The notes below the pieces were generated by a model, which was not told the DNA's origin, did not search any database, and was given only the letters and a program-made list of their open reading frames with translations. A program made the translations under genes and the position numbers. From Aselliscus stoliczkanus (Eukaryota > Chordata > Mammalia > Chiroptera > Hipposideridae), in contig CM066732.1 in assembly GCA_033961575.1 (NCBI GenBank), forward strand, positions 114,392,687-114,456,686: 64,000 nucleotides of DNA. The letters run 5' to 3'. Shown in pieces: positions 21,690 to 34,135 of this stretch; positions within the stretch are counted from its first letter, which is position 1; every line of letters begins with the position of its first letter.

Positions 21690-21825
21690 GCAAATTATTC
21701 CTTGCCTTTTCCTTGCAATTCCAGGAAATTGAAGCTCAGAGAGGTTATATTCACTGGCTATGTCACACAATCAAACCCAGTCAGAAGTCCAAAGCCTGAG
21801 CTCTTTCCTATGAGCCACACTTAGC
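21690..21825 (-). mobile_element. MIR SINE, antisense
   Basis: GAAATTGAAGCTCAGAGAGG, TGTCACACAATCAAACCCAG and GAGCTCTTTCCTATGAGCCA give the MIR core order in reverse. Confidence 0.6.
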
Positions 21826-22017
21826 AAAGTACCCTGCACTCACTCACTCACTCACCCATTCAGCCCCATTGAGTCAAAAGAACTGGCCTCAAAACTGTCC
21901 TTCTGAAAAAATAAAAAACAAAGTGTGTAGTGATTTTTAAATATGTTAACCATTTTTTTGCTAGGAGGCCAGACTAATGATTCTCCCTCCCTTGAGTAAC
22001 TTAAAATTTCTTGTTTC

Positions 22018-22440
22018 GGGCCAGCCAAATGGCGTGTTGGTTAAGAGTTGGCTTGGGATGCCAGCTCGGAGCAGCAGGGCCCCAGTTCAGATACCACATA
22101 AGGGCCGGTGATGCTGCACCCTCTACAGCTAAGATGGTGAACAACAGCTCAACCTGGAGCTGGGCTGCCGTGAGTCACCGGCGATGGCATAGGCTACAGT
22201 GGGGATAGCTGGCAACAGGTGTGCACTTTCAAGAGGTGCCATGAGTGGCCGTCCAATGGCCAGCAAGCAACTGCCTCACCCAGGAAGAGCACAATGATAA
22301 TACCAACATGGGCCAGTGAAGTGACGTCCTCCACAACTAGACTGATGAACAAAAGGACAGCAACTTGTCTGTTCCCCTTCCCTGATTCCCCAACACTGTT
22401 CTCCTCCCCCAATTCCCCAATAAAATCTTAAAAAATAAAA
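22018..22440 (+). mobile_element. SINE-A, older variant
   Basis: Extra-arm head (CAGCTCGGAGCAGCAGGG), then a body lacking part of the CTGCAGCCCCTGCTGCAG block. Imperfect TSD AATTTCTTGTTTC (before) and AAATTATTGTTTC (after). Confidence 0.88.
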
Positions 22441-23867
22441 AAATTATTGTTTCCCACACTGATTGTTCTCCATCACTTGAACACTTGTAGGTATGCGCCG
22501 TTTTTTAATGGCAAAATTTCTCCATGGGATCTCATTTGTATGTTTTTAAAAAACAACTTTATTGAGATGTAATTCAAATGCCATATAATTCACGTGTTTA
22601 AAGCATATCTCTGTTTTAAAAATATTTTTGAACTTGGAGATATCAAACTGGGTGTATCTTTAGCTCACGATTAGTACAATTGGTTTTTCTTGAGTTTGTT
22701 TGCCTGGTAAATACCTACCAGTCTCTCTAGTTGGTTCATTAATTTCACAACAGGGATGGACAGGGAGTTAGGGCCTTGAGCAACTGCTACACTGCTGAGA
22801 AAAGGACCTTATGAGCCTGTTTGTCCTGACTTTGGCCCTCACCTCTAAATCTTATTCATGCAAATTTGGTGAAGACTTCTTCAGTAAAAGTAAGCCAACT
22901 GTAGTATTAAAAGCTTTTATCAGAGAGGAGGGGAAAAATATATTTATATAAATATTTTTACATATAATACAAATAAATCATATGTAGTTTATGACTTTGC
23001 TATTGTAGCCTCAAGACAAAATTGAACCATGTAACTAACTTACTTCTTTGTGGTCCAAAGTATATTATTCCTGGAAGACAATACTTGAAATTTGTGGCAT
23101 TAAATTAGTGCTGTTATCTGTTTTTATGACTTTGAAGTTTTCTTTATTACTTTTGCTTTAGTATTATTTTTTATTGTTGTTAATTCATAATACTGTATAG
23201 TGTTGTGTATGTGTGTGTAGGGGGGGAGTTAAGGTTAAGGACTAAGGGGTATAACCTGTACTTAGAATATCTTCTTTCCTGGAGAACTATTTTAATTTGA
23301 ACAAAAGTTCAAATTTACTGTGAACCTGATTATAATCTGGTTTTATCCAGATTCTTTCCCATTAGACTTTGAGCTGACTTTTTGCTAATTCATAAAATTT
23401 GTCAAATTTGCTTTCCTTGTCAAATTATATATACCTTTCAAGATACACCAATATACTTGATGTATCAACCCACCAAGGATAAAAACCAGACATCCCTGAG
23501 AATATTAAAAAGAAATATACCATCATCCTTTTTTTTTTTCTAAAATGTTTTGAAAAGCACTTTTAGAATATCTGGCCTCTAGAGGTGATTACTTTAAGAA
23601 AGCAATACTTGTTTGGATTTTAAATTATTGTAATAATTTTGTTTCAAAGTTAGCTTAATTTATCATGCCTATCTCTTTGTATTTATGTTGTAGACATAAA
23701 ATGTAATGCCTTTCCCTTGAATAAATTAGAAGTATAAAAGGAAAATAATGCTTGTCTAGAGATTTAAAAACAAAACAAAACACATTAAGACCTAAGTAGA
23801 CCAGGGCTTTTTATAACACTTCAGACAATTCCACTGAAACAGGCATGCATCAAGAAACAAACCCACT
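22441..23867. other. Largely unannotated stretch
   Basis: Contains a short old L1-like antisense piece at 22551-22605 (CTTTATTGAGATGTAATTCA) and a short (GT)n tract near 23204-23218. Otherwise AT-rich without recognised features. No coding frame above about 60 codons. Confidence 0.5.
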
Positions 23868-24345
23868 GGGCCGGCCGAGTGGCACGTTGGTTAAGAGCTG
23901 GCTTGGGAAGCCGGCTCTGAGCACCAGGGCCCTGGTTCAGATCCCACATATGAGGGCCAGTGACACTGCCCTCTACAGATAAGATGGTAACAGCTCCACC
24001 TGGAGATGGGCTGCTGTGAGTCGCCAGCAACAGCATAGCTGCATCCCCTGCTGCAGTGGGCTGCCATAGGCTACAGTGAGCGGCCAGCAGCCAGCGTGAG
24101 TGGCCGGTAGTCGGTGTGAGCTGTCAAGAGCTGCTGTCGAGAGGCCGGAGACTGAGCTGCCTCACCCGGGAAGAGCGCAATGATAATACCAACATGGGCC
24201 AGTGAAACGACATCCTAGACTAGAAGAACTAGACTAGACTAAAGAACAAAAGGGAAGCAACTTGTCTGTTCCCCTTCCCCGATTCCCCAACGCTGTTCCC
24301 CTACCCCAATTCTCCAATAAAATCTTTAAAAAAAACAAACAAACA
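23868..24345 (+). mobile_element. SINE-A, older variant
   Basis: Head with the extra arm (GAAGCCGGCTCTGAGCACCAG). Internal AGACTAGAAGAACTAGACTA duplication near 24215-24240. Weak TSD AAACCCACTG and AACACCTCACTG. Confidence 0.87.
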
Positions 24346-24621
24346 AAACACCTCACTGATGAAGAAGTTGCAATGCTGAAAAGAACCAGATATTGAATGC
24401 AATGAGTGAAGATTACTGCAAAGATATATGGTGGTAAAGTGAATAGTGGGTGTCCCATCTACAGCACAGCTACCTATCAGCTCCTGCTGAGCTTTGCTAT
24501 ATAAAAACAGAGGCCCAAAGTTGCCAGTTCTGATTTTTCAGGGGTTGCTAAGTACTGATTAATTTCAATAAAATCTCCTAGTTTTTATATGGTGGCAATT
24601 AATTTTTAAAAACTCCAAACA

Positions 24622-25044
24622 GGGCCGGCCGAGTGGCACATTGGTTAAGCGCTGGTTTTGGGATGCCAGCGGCCCCAGTTCGGATCCCACATGAGGGCCT
24701 GTGACATTGCCCTCTACAGCTAACAACAGCTCCACCTGGAGCTGGGCTGTGTGAGCCCCGGTGATGGTGTGGGCTGCAGCCCGTGCTGCAGTGGGCTGCC
24801 ATAGGCTGCAGTGAGTGGCCCGCAGCCAGCGTGAGCTGCCAATAGCCGCAATGAGCGACATCCAGAGGCCAGCGACCAATCTGCCTCATCCGGGAAGAGC
24901 GCAATGACGATACCAACAGTGAAGCAACATCCTCCGCAACTAAACTGAAGAACAAAAAGACAGCAACTTGTCTGTTCCCCTTCCCCAATTCCCCAACGCT
25001 GTTCCCCTCCACCAATTCCCCAATAAAATCTTAAAAAAAAAAAA
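24622..25044 (+). mobile_element. SINE-A, young subfamily
   Basis: Carries the subfamily marks CACATGAGGGCC (two bases shorter than usual), CCAACAGTGAAGCAAC (7-base deletion) and CCTCCACCAATTCCCC. TSD AAAACTCCAAACA and AAAATCTAAACA. Confidence 0.92.
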
Positions 25045-25057
25045 AAAAATCTAAACA

Positions 25058-25601
25058 ATGTCCAAGAAACGAGTTTACAGCCTCTAGTCTAAAGTTGTTA
25101 AAGCAAAATACAGCTTAAAAGTCTTGAGCATAAATAATCTACGTTGCCAACAACAAGGATGGGAACTCACAAAACAAGGAAAAAGCACACTGTTTAAACT
25201 AAAAAGTACCTTGTTTACTCAGGCAATGAAAATAAGTCTTAATATGAAAAGTGAAAGTCTGAAATAATGATAATGCTTTTCACTAGTACTGTTAACTAGA
25301 CAAATTTAATTCATTTATGTTTCTTATTCAAGGGAATTCCCATTTCTCAATTTCATATTCTAATGAGACCAATTTAATATATTCTTCTACAGAAATGAGC
25401 AGCATTCAAAAACAAAAAGTTATTCCACATTAGGTATTGCAAGCATTTATATGATGAACAGATGGGTTATAAAGGAAAAAGGCTATAATCTATCATATAA
25501 AATCAACATAAATCCACAGAGTGATGATGAATATAGCTGCTTCTGATACTGAGCTAGATTAAGACCCAGACATGCAAATTTCATTTAAAAGCATCTATTC
25601 A
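25058..25601. other. Unannotated stretch
   Basis: AT-rich, no gene or repeat recognised. Confidence 0.5.
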
Positions 25602-25720
25602 GGGCCGACCGAGTGGCACGGTGTTTAAGCGCTGGTTTGGGAAGCCAGCGGCCGGGTTTGGGTCCCACATATGAGGGTCAGTGACACTACCCTCAAAAAA
25701 TAATAAATAAATAAATAAAT
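25602..25720 (+). mobile_element. SINE-B
   Basis: Tail (AAAT)n. TSD AAAAGCATCTATTCA at 25587-25601 and AAAAGCATCTAGTCA at 25721-25735. Confidence 0.92.
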
Positions 25721-25735
25721 AAAAGCATCTAGTCA

Positions 25736-26735
25736 AAGGCTTAACACTAATATTGGTAAAGTTTTCCCATTATGAAATGATCATATCATTAAACCTTCCT
25801 TGAGCAAGCAAGGCAGCCAATAGGGTGAGGAAGGAACAGGGGGTTTTGGGGCTGTAATGATTTTGTATATAAAGCCTCAATTCTCTTGTATTTCCCTCTA
25901 ATTTATTGATAAGCTACACAAGGCAGTATCAGATCTCACAAGAGTGCCTGCTAGGCTTTCATTAAGCCTTATATAACATCTCACTACAGTTTTATTCCTT
26001 TTTCTCAACTCAAGTTACCTTAAACAGTAAATATCTTTCACCTTCTAAAATCCTTTTCTGTAACATGTCTTCTTCCTCTCCTGGAGCATAAAGGATTATA
26101 ACATGAATATTTCCTTTCTTAAGTGTTATGCATGAACTAGCTACAAAGAAATCTAGTTCTTTCTCCCAAATGTGCCAAGAGTTAAGCCCTTTTCATCGCA
26201 GGCACATACTTATACTCGTACATGCAAACCAAGTTTTTAAACTCAGTTACTCTAAAGTTTAAGGTAGGACTCCATTTCAATCACAGCGATATAAAATGCA
26301 TTACACTTTTATCTTCCTCTTGCTTTTGTCATGAACAGGTCTTCACTGTTTCACTATATTTATTGGTAACATGAAGCGTTGCTGATGAAAATCTGCTATG
26401 GCATTAAATACAACAAGTATTAGTCTATTTTTATTTAGCTTTTGTCTAGTCTCAGAAAACTGTTAATCATTGGCTACACACATAAGCAATTTCCCCCATA
26501 TGATTAGATTGTTTGAAGTTTTATTTACTCCCCTCTTTCCTTCCAAGTACCATTATCTGCTCATTCTTTTATTTTATAGCTTACACGGTGGTGCAAAAAG
26601 AACAGATTCCTTCTAGTGTTCTTAAGACAAAGCCACTCTTTCCCAGCAGATTTTATTTTCCTCTGTATATACTTCATAGGACAGAATGAAAAACAAAAAA
26701 CAGTTCACATCTGCCACACTGTAGAACAGTGGCAA
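25736..26735. other. Unannotated stretch
   Basis: About 1 kb without recognised repeat or coding frame; one of the longest repeat-free runs in the window. Confidence 0.5.
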
Positions 26736-26739
26736 ATGT

Positions 26740-26965
26740 AACATCGATTTATTGGGCCCTTGCGTGCCAGGAACTCTTTAAGTGCTTAAATATAATTCAT
26801 TAAATCCATGCATAACCCTGTGAGACAGTAATACTTTTACTATCATCTTCATTTCACAGATGAGAAAACCAAGTAAGGTGCCTAAGATTAGAAAACAAAA
26901 GCAGTGGAGCCAGGATACTTGGCAGCCTGACTCAAGAGCCTGTGACTTACACCACTGTGCTTTAA
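26740..26965 (-). mobile_element. MIR SINE, antisense
   Basis: Reads in reverse: TTAAGTGCTTAAATATAATT, ATTTCACAGATGAGAAAACC, AGCAGTGGAGCCAGGATACT, CAAGAGCCTGTGACTTACAC. These follow the MIR core and tRNA-like head order. Old, no TSD. Confidence 0.75.
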
Positions 26966-26970
26966 CAAAC

Positions 26971-27348
26971 ACTGCACTGATTACCAAAACCTATAGGAAG
27001 AGAAGCATATAGTTGCCCTAAGACAGTATACTCTTGTAGCCTGAGATTATAAATGGGTCCTATCCAATTTCTTCAATGGTTCTTAAGATTCATCGCTGAC
27101 TATGCAACAAATGCAGGTTATCACAAGAAAATTTACTCTTTTAGGAAACATGAGTATATTTTCAAGTATGAATACATTCAAGTTTTGTCAAGAAGATGCT
27201 ACTGAATTAACATGTAAGGTAAATTTTACTATTATACAGTCCAATTTTCTGTAATGTGTTAGGCAAGGTAACAGAAAAGTATTTGAATCATAAGAACTTG
27301 GTAAATACAAAATTAATACCAAAAAAAAACCAAATTTAATACAGAACT
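26971..27348. other. Unannotated stretch
   Basis: Nothing recognised. Confidence 0.5.
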
Positions 27349-27488
27349 TTTTTTTTTTTTTTTCAGCTGAGCCGTCCTGCCACTTGTTGGCAACTCAGCT
27401 TGGGCTGGGCATCGAGCTGCTGTTGCTCAGAGCTCAGCTCGCACTCTTGAGCGAGCTCTTAACTAACTGAGCCACTCGGCCGGCCCCC
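27349..27488 (-). mobile_element. SINE-C, antisense
   Basis: Poly-T then AGCTGAGCCGTCCTGCC to GCCACTCGGCCGGCCC. TSD ATACAGAACT at 27339-27348, with the second copy at about 27490-27499. Confidence 0.92.
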
Positions 27489-28094
27489 AATACAGAACTC
27501 TTTTGGTCCTTTCCATTTTTGTATCTGAAACAGTGGACACTGTTTTTCCTATAATCATTCTCTACAGCTAAATGGTAATAAAATAAAACAAAATTATTTA
27601 TTTTAAGGAGAATGAAACAACATGAATACAAGTGGTCTTCAATATTTTACCTTCACTGGGCTACGGCTAGAGAGTTACGTTATACCACTCAACAGCAGCA
27701 CAACAGCCTTCTATTTGAATTCTACAAGTGTGTATAAGCAGCTTTAAGCTTCATTTTTCATTATTTTCTGTAAAGATAACTGAACTCCATCAACTGATGG
27801 AGGTCGAAGCAAGGAGTTCACACCTAAAACACAGTTCACATAGCCTGACAGCAGTTAGCACTACATTACTCTCATATTGTGATGTGTTACCTCATACTAC
27901 CAAAAAATCTACAGTCCTAGAATCATAAAAGACTATCAAACCAGTTCTATGGAAAAATAAAATTGGGGAGAATTAGATTCACAACTACTTTAAATAACAG
28001 TTTTGAAAGCTTTATTACATATCATAACTTTAGGGTTTAATTCACAGCTCTAAAGTTTTACAGTAATAAGAGCATCTTTTGAATGCCTACATTA
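27489..28094. other. Unannotated stretch
   Basis: No supportable gene. Frames of about 65 codons on either strand show no family features. Confidence 0.5.
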
Positions 28095-28275
28095 CCTGTG
28101 TTATGTTATTTAACAACTATCCTTTGGAAAAGGCGTTAGTCTCATTTTACCCAGGGGAGAAATAAAGTTTAGAGATATTAAGCAATTAGCCTAACACAAG
28201 CACAGCTAAGAAATGGCAGAGAGAGAACGAAAGCTCAGATTTGCATGATTCCAAAGCTCTTAGCCACAGCATGTC
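28095..28275 (-). mobile_element. MIR SINE, antisense
   Basis: TCTCATTTTACCCAGGGGAG, TTAAGCAATTAGCCTAACAC, CACAGCTAAGAAATGGCAGA give the reverse MIR order. Confidence 0.7.
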
Positions 28276-29838
28276 AGGTCTCATCATATCACATCACACC
28301 TCACCTCATTCAATATGAATGAAAACATCTGCACCTCAGTTTTCAGTTAGTTTTCTGTGTTTTAAGATATAGATTGCAAAACGAAAATAACTTTAATGCC
28401 ATAGAAGATTCTACTGTTAAGTTTAATTTTTTAAAGTTATATAAAATTTATCAACTGAGAAATAAATTGACTTATATGCATTAAAACCAGTTCTTCTCAT
28501 AAACGTAATTTATACTAATTTACCAAACCCTTAAATTTCAGTATAATAGCTATTATAGGACTAAGAAACTTATCTTTATTTCAGAGGATATATATAAATC
28601 TATCTATATCTATCTATCTATCTATACACACACACATACACACACACACACACACACTCAGCTTTAATTTAAACATGAGCTAAAATTACTTGGGAAGAAG
28701 GGAAAAACGAAATCCTAGCATGTGTAATCTCAGGCATAAAATACAAGAGTACTATTTTCTAAGAACATCTCATTCAAGAAGCTGAAAGAGGCACTTTAAA
28801 CTCAAAACTAAGGCAATGATACTAACAAAATTTGAACTACTGAAATCTTTTATCTATTTTAACAAGAGGGCAATATTCCACCTATCTTCACCAAAAAGCT
28901 TACTCCTAGAATTACCTGGTTTTCTCTAATTTAGGGTAAGCCTAGAGATTACATTATTTTCATGATTCCCTAACGATTACTTGCAGAAGAGTTAATACAA
29001 AGATTCAGATTATTGGCTTATTTTATAAGAATTGCTTTAAGACAATCTACAAAGAAAACAAACATTTCTTTCAAATACTTTTACCTACTATTTAAGAACA
29101 CATCCTGTGTAAGAAAGGTAAACCAGGAGAATAGGAAAAGTATCTTTCAGCACCTGGTAAAAGGGTTTTCTTTTTCTACTGAAATAATAAAAACAAAAAC
29201 TTACTAACTTTTACTGAGCAGATGGTCTCTCTTTCCTACTCAAGAAAAATAAATAATACAACTGTCACGATGAAGCCAGTACTGAAGAGCCACAAACACT
29301 TCTCTTTGGCATAGGGTCAGGAGGGCCCCAGATCCTCATTCTTCTTAAAATTATTTTTTTTTTGATTTTTAAATAAAAGTTTTGATAACCTGGTAAGCTT
29401 GGTAATACAGGAATAGTCAGCATAACAGGCTACAGAACAATAGGCGGCCTTGATGACAATCCCAAATAATTATCGGATTGAGCTCTCCCCCTTGATTGCC
29501 TCATCCCTACCCACAATCCAAAGAACTAGCAGGACTCCTCCATAAACACTTTGTGACCGAATATTTCAATTTGCAAGCTTTAAAGGAACTTGTCACCTAC
29601 TTATTACTTTTTTAAAATCACCCTATTCCATCAGTAAAGAGTGCCTCCAATATTGGTGGGAAAAATTAGAATTCCAACCTTTTCTGTTGGTCAAGGGAAT
29701 ATTAAGATTGTCATACAAACTACATTCTGATTTGAGTTCCTGCAGTGTAGAAAGTCAACTTACTCCTGCTGTTTCCTGTCTTGTTTTAGTTACTTCATTT
29801 CAAATACTGTACTTAATCGCAGGGACAAGGTAAAAACC
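28276..29838. other. Unannotated stretch with a microsatellite
   Basis: Apart from the TATC/CA tract (28596-28661) I see no gene or named repeat in about 1.5 kb. Confidence 0.5.
28596..28661. repeat. Microsatellite (TATC)n(CA)n
   Basis: ATCTATCTATCTATC followed by interrupted CA repeats. Confidence 0.95.
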
Positions 29839-29940
29839 TGCCGGTAAGCTCCTTCAATACAGAAGTAAATACTCCCAGGGCCAACACTGGGCCTAAAACA
29901 GAGTAGCTGCTCAATAAATGTATGAAACATGAATGAATAA
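29839..29940 (+). mobile_element. L2 LINE 3' end
   Basis: GTAAGCTCCTTCAATACAGA, CAGGGCCAACACTGGGCCTA, TAGCTGCTCAATAAATGTAT: the classic L2 tail order. Confidence 0.65.
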
Positions 29941-29994
29941 AACTATCCTTAGTTCATACATACATCTATCACTAAACTGATTGTGGCTATTTTT

Positions 29995-30116
29995 CACCTG
30001 TCTGCCCACTAAACTAGATGATGGAACTCTATGGAACCGGGGACTGCTGTCTTATGTACCTGTACTGTCGAGCACTGTGCCCAGAAAAGAACACTGAATA
30101 AGTATTTTAACTGAAT
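29995..30116 (+). mobile_element. Second L2-like 3' end
   Basis: TAGATGATGGAACTCTATGG, GGGGACTGCTGTCTTATGTA, GAGCACTGTGCCCAGAAAAG, CTGAATAAGTATTTTAACTG. Diverged and partial. Confidence 0.5.
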
Positions 30117-30462
30117 TGAGTGTTTTCAAGTAACTAAAATTTACTTAACAAGCACACCCTCAATTAACTAAATCCTATTCCTCCATGTCACTCCTTATTC
30201 TAATAACAAAAATATTTATAAAACAACAAAACCACAATATACATAAAAACCCATAACCCACACTTGACACACATCCTTTCTTTCTTCCCTTCTTTCTTAT
30301 TTGTTTTAAGGCCAGGAAGTCTACTGGAATCAGTATAAATACAACCTGCACTTATCTATGTAACTGAATATGCTCAGAATTCTTGTAGAAAGTAAAAGAC
30401 TTACAATATTCATCAGAGAAAGAGTCCACTCTACTCCTTACAGTATCAGGGATAACAGTGGG

Positions 30463-30578
30463 TGTTTTTTTTGTGTGTTTTTTTTGAGGGCAGTGTCATT
30501 AGCCCTCATATGTGCGACTGAACCAGGGCCGCTGGCTTCCCAAGCCAGCACTTAACCACCGTGCCACTCGGTCGGCCC
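30463..30578 (-). mobile_element. SINE-B, antisense
   Basis: T-rich start, inverted SINE-B to GTGCCACTCGGTCGGCCC. TSD not clear. Confidence 0.88.
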
Positions 30579-30754
30579 AATAGTAGTATATTTTTAAATG
30601 ATCAAGAAACAAAAGACCATCATATGCTAGTCTAGTTCTCCCAATATACTATAGGCCTCTTAAGCAAAAACTCATTTCTTCTTAATCATGCCCCTTAGTA
30701 CCTTAAGCATAGTAAATGTCCAAAATAAAACAAGTTTTAAAAAGTTTGAAAGTT

Positions 30755-30898
30755 GGGCTGGCCGAGTGGCGCAATGGTTAAGAGCTGGCTTGGGACTCCA
30801 GTGGCCCCAGTTCGGGTCCCACATATGAGAGCCAGTGACACTGCCCTCAAAAAAAAAAAAAAGAAATAAAGAAGTCAAAAAAAAAAAAAAAAAAAAAA
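30755..30898 (+). mobile_element. SINE-B with long A tail
   Basis: Tail includes two A runs split by GAAATAAAGAAGTC. TSD AAGTTTGAAAGTT (30742-30754) and GACTTTGGAAGTT (from about 30899). Confidence 0.88.
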
Positions 30899-31169
30899 GA
30901 CTTTGGAAGTTATTCATAATCCTCAATTTAAAAAAAGTTAATCCTGTTACCTAAATCCAGACATTCTAGGCTTTCCTTGTTCTAATGGATTGGATTTTTT
31001 AAAATCTGTGTAAGAGCTTTAAAAGAAATGTAAGAAATTATAAAAGCACTAAGAGGTTCAGAATTTATACAACTCAGCTATTCAAATAGCTAAAATACTA
31101 AATCAGTGGGTTAATTCTCTCCTTTAAGTCATTTCTCCCATCACGAGACAGGTCATCCCCATATCATGG

Positions 31170-31260
31170 GAAATCAAAATGAAAATGAGGTAATTTCCCA
31201 AGGGAGAACAGCTAGCATGAAGCAAAGTTCCAGGGCTAGTTTGAATTTGTGATCTCTGTT
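31170..31260 (-). mobile_element. MIR SINE fragment, antisense
   Basis: AAATGAGGTAATTTCCCAAG, GAACAGCTAGCATGAAGCAA and CAGGGCTAGTTTGAATTTGT show the MIR middle in reverse. Confidence 0.5.
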
Positions 31261-31412
31261 ACTTTCAAAAGGCATGTAAGAGTCTTACAAAAATACACCT
31301 ACTTTTTTCTGACTGTTGAATGACTAAAATGATTATGTCCCTCATTCAATTACTACCATATTAAATAAAGAACAATGCTTACATGTCGCAATAGTAACTT
31401 AAAACCCATTAC

Positions 31413-31850
31413 AGGGCTGGACAAGCAGCACATTGGTTAAGAGCTGGTTTTGGGATGCCAGCGGCCCCGGTTCGGATCTCATGTATGAGGGCCAGTGACA
31501 CTGCCTTCTACAGCTAACAACAGCTCCACCTGGAGCTGGGCTGTGCGAGCCCCAGCGACAATGTAGGCTGCAGCCCCTGCTGCATCGGGCTGCCATAGGC
31601 TAGCTACAGTGAGTGGCCGGCAGCCAGCGTGAGCTGCCAATAGCTGCGGTGAGCGACATCCAGAGGCGGGCGACTGATCCGCTTCATCCGGGAAGAGCAC
31701 AATGACGATACCAACATGGGCCAGTGAAGCAATATCCTCCGCAACCAGACTGAAGAACAAAAAGACAGCAACTTGTCTGTTCCCCTTCCCCGATTCCCCA
31801 ACGCTGTTCCCCTCTCCCAACTCCCCAATAAAATCTTAAAAAAACAAAAC
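31413..31850 (+). mobile_element. SINE-A
   Basis: Full-length copy with a clean body and AATAAAATCTTAAAAAAAC tail. TSD not certain. Read antisense it is open for 113 codons (31479-31820), a property of the repeat. Confidence 0.9.
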
Positions 31851-32339
31851 AAAACGTATTTTAATGCAAAATTCTACTGCATGGCTTGACCATTAGGTAT
31901 TGTATACAGTACATATGTCTTAAATGATACATTTAAAAACTAATTTTTCAAGACAAAAAGAGGTTAAAAGATATAACCTCTTATAGAAATAACAACCTAG
32001 AAAACATCTATAACCAATAAAAACATAATTATTATTAAAGAGGAAGTTTTACTCATGTTAGTCAAAGTACTTAACTGACTCTAGTCCTATGGAAAATCAT
32101 TTAATCAGTTAATCTAAACAATTTAATAACCAAGATTACCAATAAACGTTAGAACTCATATTTTCTGGACAAAAGTAAATTTCCATCTGTTATATATTTG
32201 CGTTTTTTCCTGATTATAGAAACACATGCTTATTAGCAAAAACAATCAGAACTCACAGAAAAATGATACAAAAAGTGAAAAGTGAAACCTCACCCCCAAG
32301 CAAGACTTTTGCTAAGTTCTTTTCAATCATCTATTAACA
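31851..32339. other. Unannotated stretch
   Basis: AT-rich. Part of 32195-32300 may be a remote old repeat; no coding evidence. Confidence 0.45.
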
Positions 32340-33765
32340 TTCTTGTTTGTTTTTTATTGTGGTAAAATATACATATTCATCACTTTAACCATTTGTAAAT
32401 ACATAATTCATTGGCATTAAATACATTCATAATGTTGTGTTGCCATTACCACTATCTAAATCCAAAACTTTTCATCACTGTCATCGTAAACAGTAACCCA
32501 CTAAACAGTAACTCCCTTTTTCTCCCTCCCCTCAGCCTCTGGTAACATCTATTCTACTTTCTGTATCTGTAAATTTACCTATTCTAGGTACCTTATATAA
32601 GTGGAACTATCAAGTTCCGTCCTTCTGTTTCTGACTTATTTCACTACGTATAAATATAATGCTTTCAAGGTCCATCCATGTTAAAGTATGTGTCGGAATT
32701 TCCTCCCTTTTTAAGGCTGAATGACATTCCACTGCATGTATAACATATACCACACCTGATTTATCCATTCACCTGTGAACAGATGCTTGGTTTACTTGCG
32801 CATTTTGGTTACTATAAATAATGCTGCTATGAACATTAACATACAAATACCTGTTCAAGACTGATTTCAATTCTTTTGGATATACACCTAGGAGAATCTT
32901 TTGAGAAACCCCCAAACTGTTTTTGTACAATGGCTGTACTGTTTTATATTCCCATCAGCAATGCAGAACTTTTCCATTTCTCCACATCCTCACCAACACT
33001 TACTTTGTTTTTTTTAATAAAAGCCATACTAATGAATATAATGTGGTATCTCATTTTGATTTTGATTTGTATTTCTGTAATGACTACATTGAACATCTTT
33101 TCATGTGTTTATTTGTATATTTTCTTTGGAAAAATGTCTATTCAAGTTCTTTGCCTTATTTTTTTTAAGCTGAGCCATCCTTCCACCTGTTGGCAGCTCA
33201 GCGGCAGTTCAGCTTGGGCTGGGCATGGAACTGCTGTTGCTCAGAGCTCAGCTTGCACTCTTGAGTGAGCTCTTAACCAACTGAGCCACTCGGCCGGCCC
33301 ATCTTTGCCCATTTTTGAATTGGGTTTCTCTTCTTGAGTTTTAGAAGTTATGTATATGTTCTATATATTAATCCCTTTATCACATATATGACATATTTTT
33401 TTCCATTTTGTAGGTCATCTTTTCACTTTCTTGATGCACAAAGTTCTTAATTTTGATAAAACCAATTTATCTAATATTTTCTTTGGATGTTTGGGCTTTT
33501 GGTGTCATATCTATAAAACTACTGCCAAATCCAATGTCACAAAGATTTTTCCCAACATTTTCTTCTAAGAGTTTTTACACTTTTAGCTCTCAAGTTTAGG
33601 TTTTTGATCCATTTCGAGTTAATTTTTGTATAAATTGTAAAGTATGAGTCCAAATTCATTCTTTTGTATGTGAATATCAAGTTTTATCACAGTCATTGTT
33701 AAAAAAATGGTCCCTTCCTCACTGAAGGGTCTTGGCACCCTTGCTGAAAATCAATTAACCACACA
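32340..33765 (-). mobile_element. Old L1 LINE 3' half, antisense
   Basis: Reads antisense L1 phrases in order: TTTTTATTGTGGTAAAATAT, CCATTACCACTATCTAAATC, TTCTAGGTACCTTATATAAG, TGCTGCTATGAACATTAACA, TCCACATCCTCACCAACACT, TCAAGTTCTTTGCC (split by a SINE), TGTTTGGGCTTTTGGTGTCA, TTTTTGATCCATTTCGAGTT and AGGGTCTTGGCACCCTTGCT. The 130-codon plus frame at 32876-33268 is an antisense artefact. Confidence 0.88.
33156..33301 (-). mobile_element. SINE-C inside the L1
   Basis: Inverted SINE-C with TSD TCTTTGCC at 33148-33155 and 33302-33309, within the L1 phrase for the cysteine-motif upstream region. Confidence 0.92.
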
Positions 33766-34010
33766 AAATTGTTTAAAATGTAGTTTTGAAAGTGAAAAAA
33801 AAAAAAAGAAATGGGATACTACTATACAAATTCAAAGTTTAGGAACTTACTTTGTTTTTGGCAACAACATATCTTGGACTTGTTTCCTATCAGTATATTT
33901 CTTTTCTTTTTAAACAATTGTAGAGTATATACAGATATTTCTAAGAAATTCCCTATAATATTGAATACAATTCCATAGTTTACTGAAAACCAGTATCTAA
34001 AATTAAATTA

Positions 34011-34121
34011 TTATTTTATTTTATATTTTGAGGGCAGTGTCATTGGCCCTCATATGTGGGACCGAACCGGGGCTGCTGGCTTCCCAAGCCAGCGCTTAAC
34101 CACCGCGCCACTTGGCCAGCC
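34011..34121 (-). mobile_element. SINE-B, antisense
   Basis: TSD CTAAAATTAAATTA at 33997-34010 and 34122-34135, perfect. Confidence 0.93.
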
Positions 34122-34135
34122 CTAAAATTAAATTA

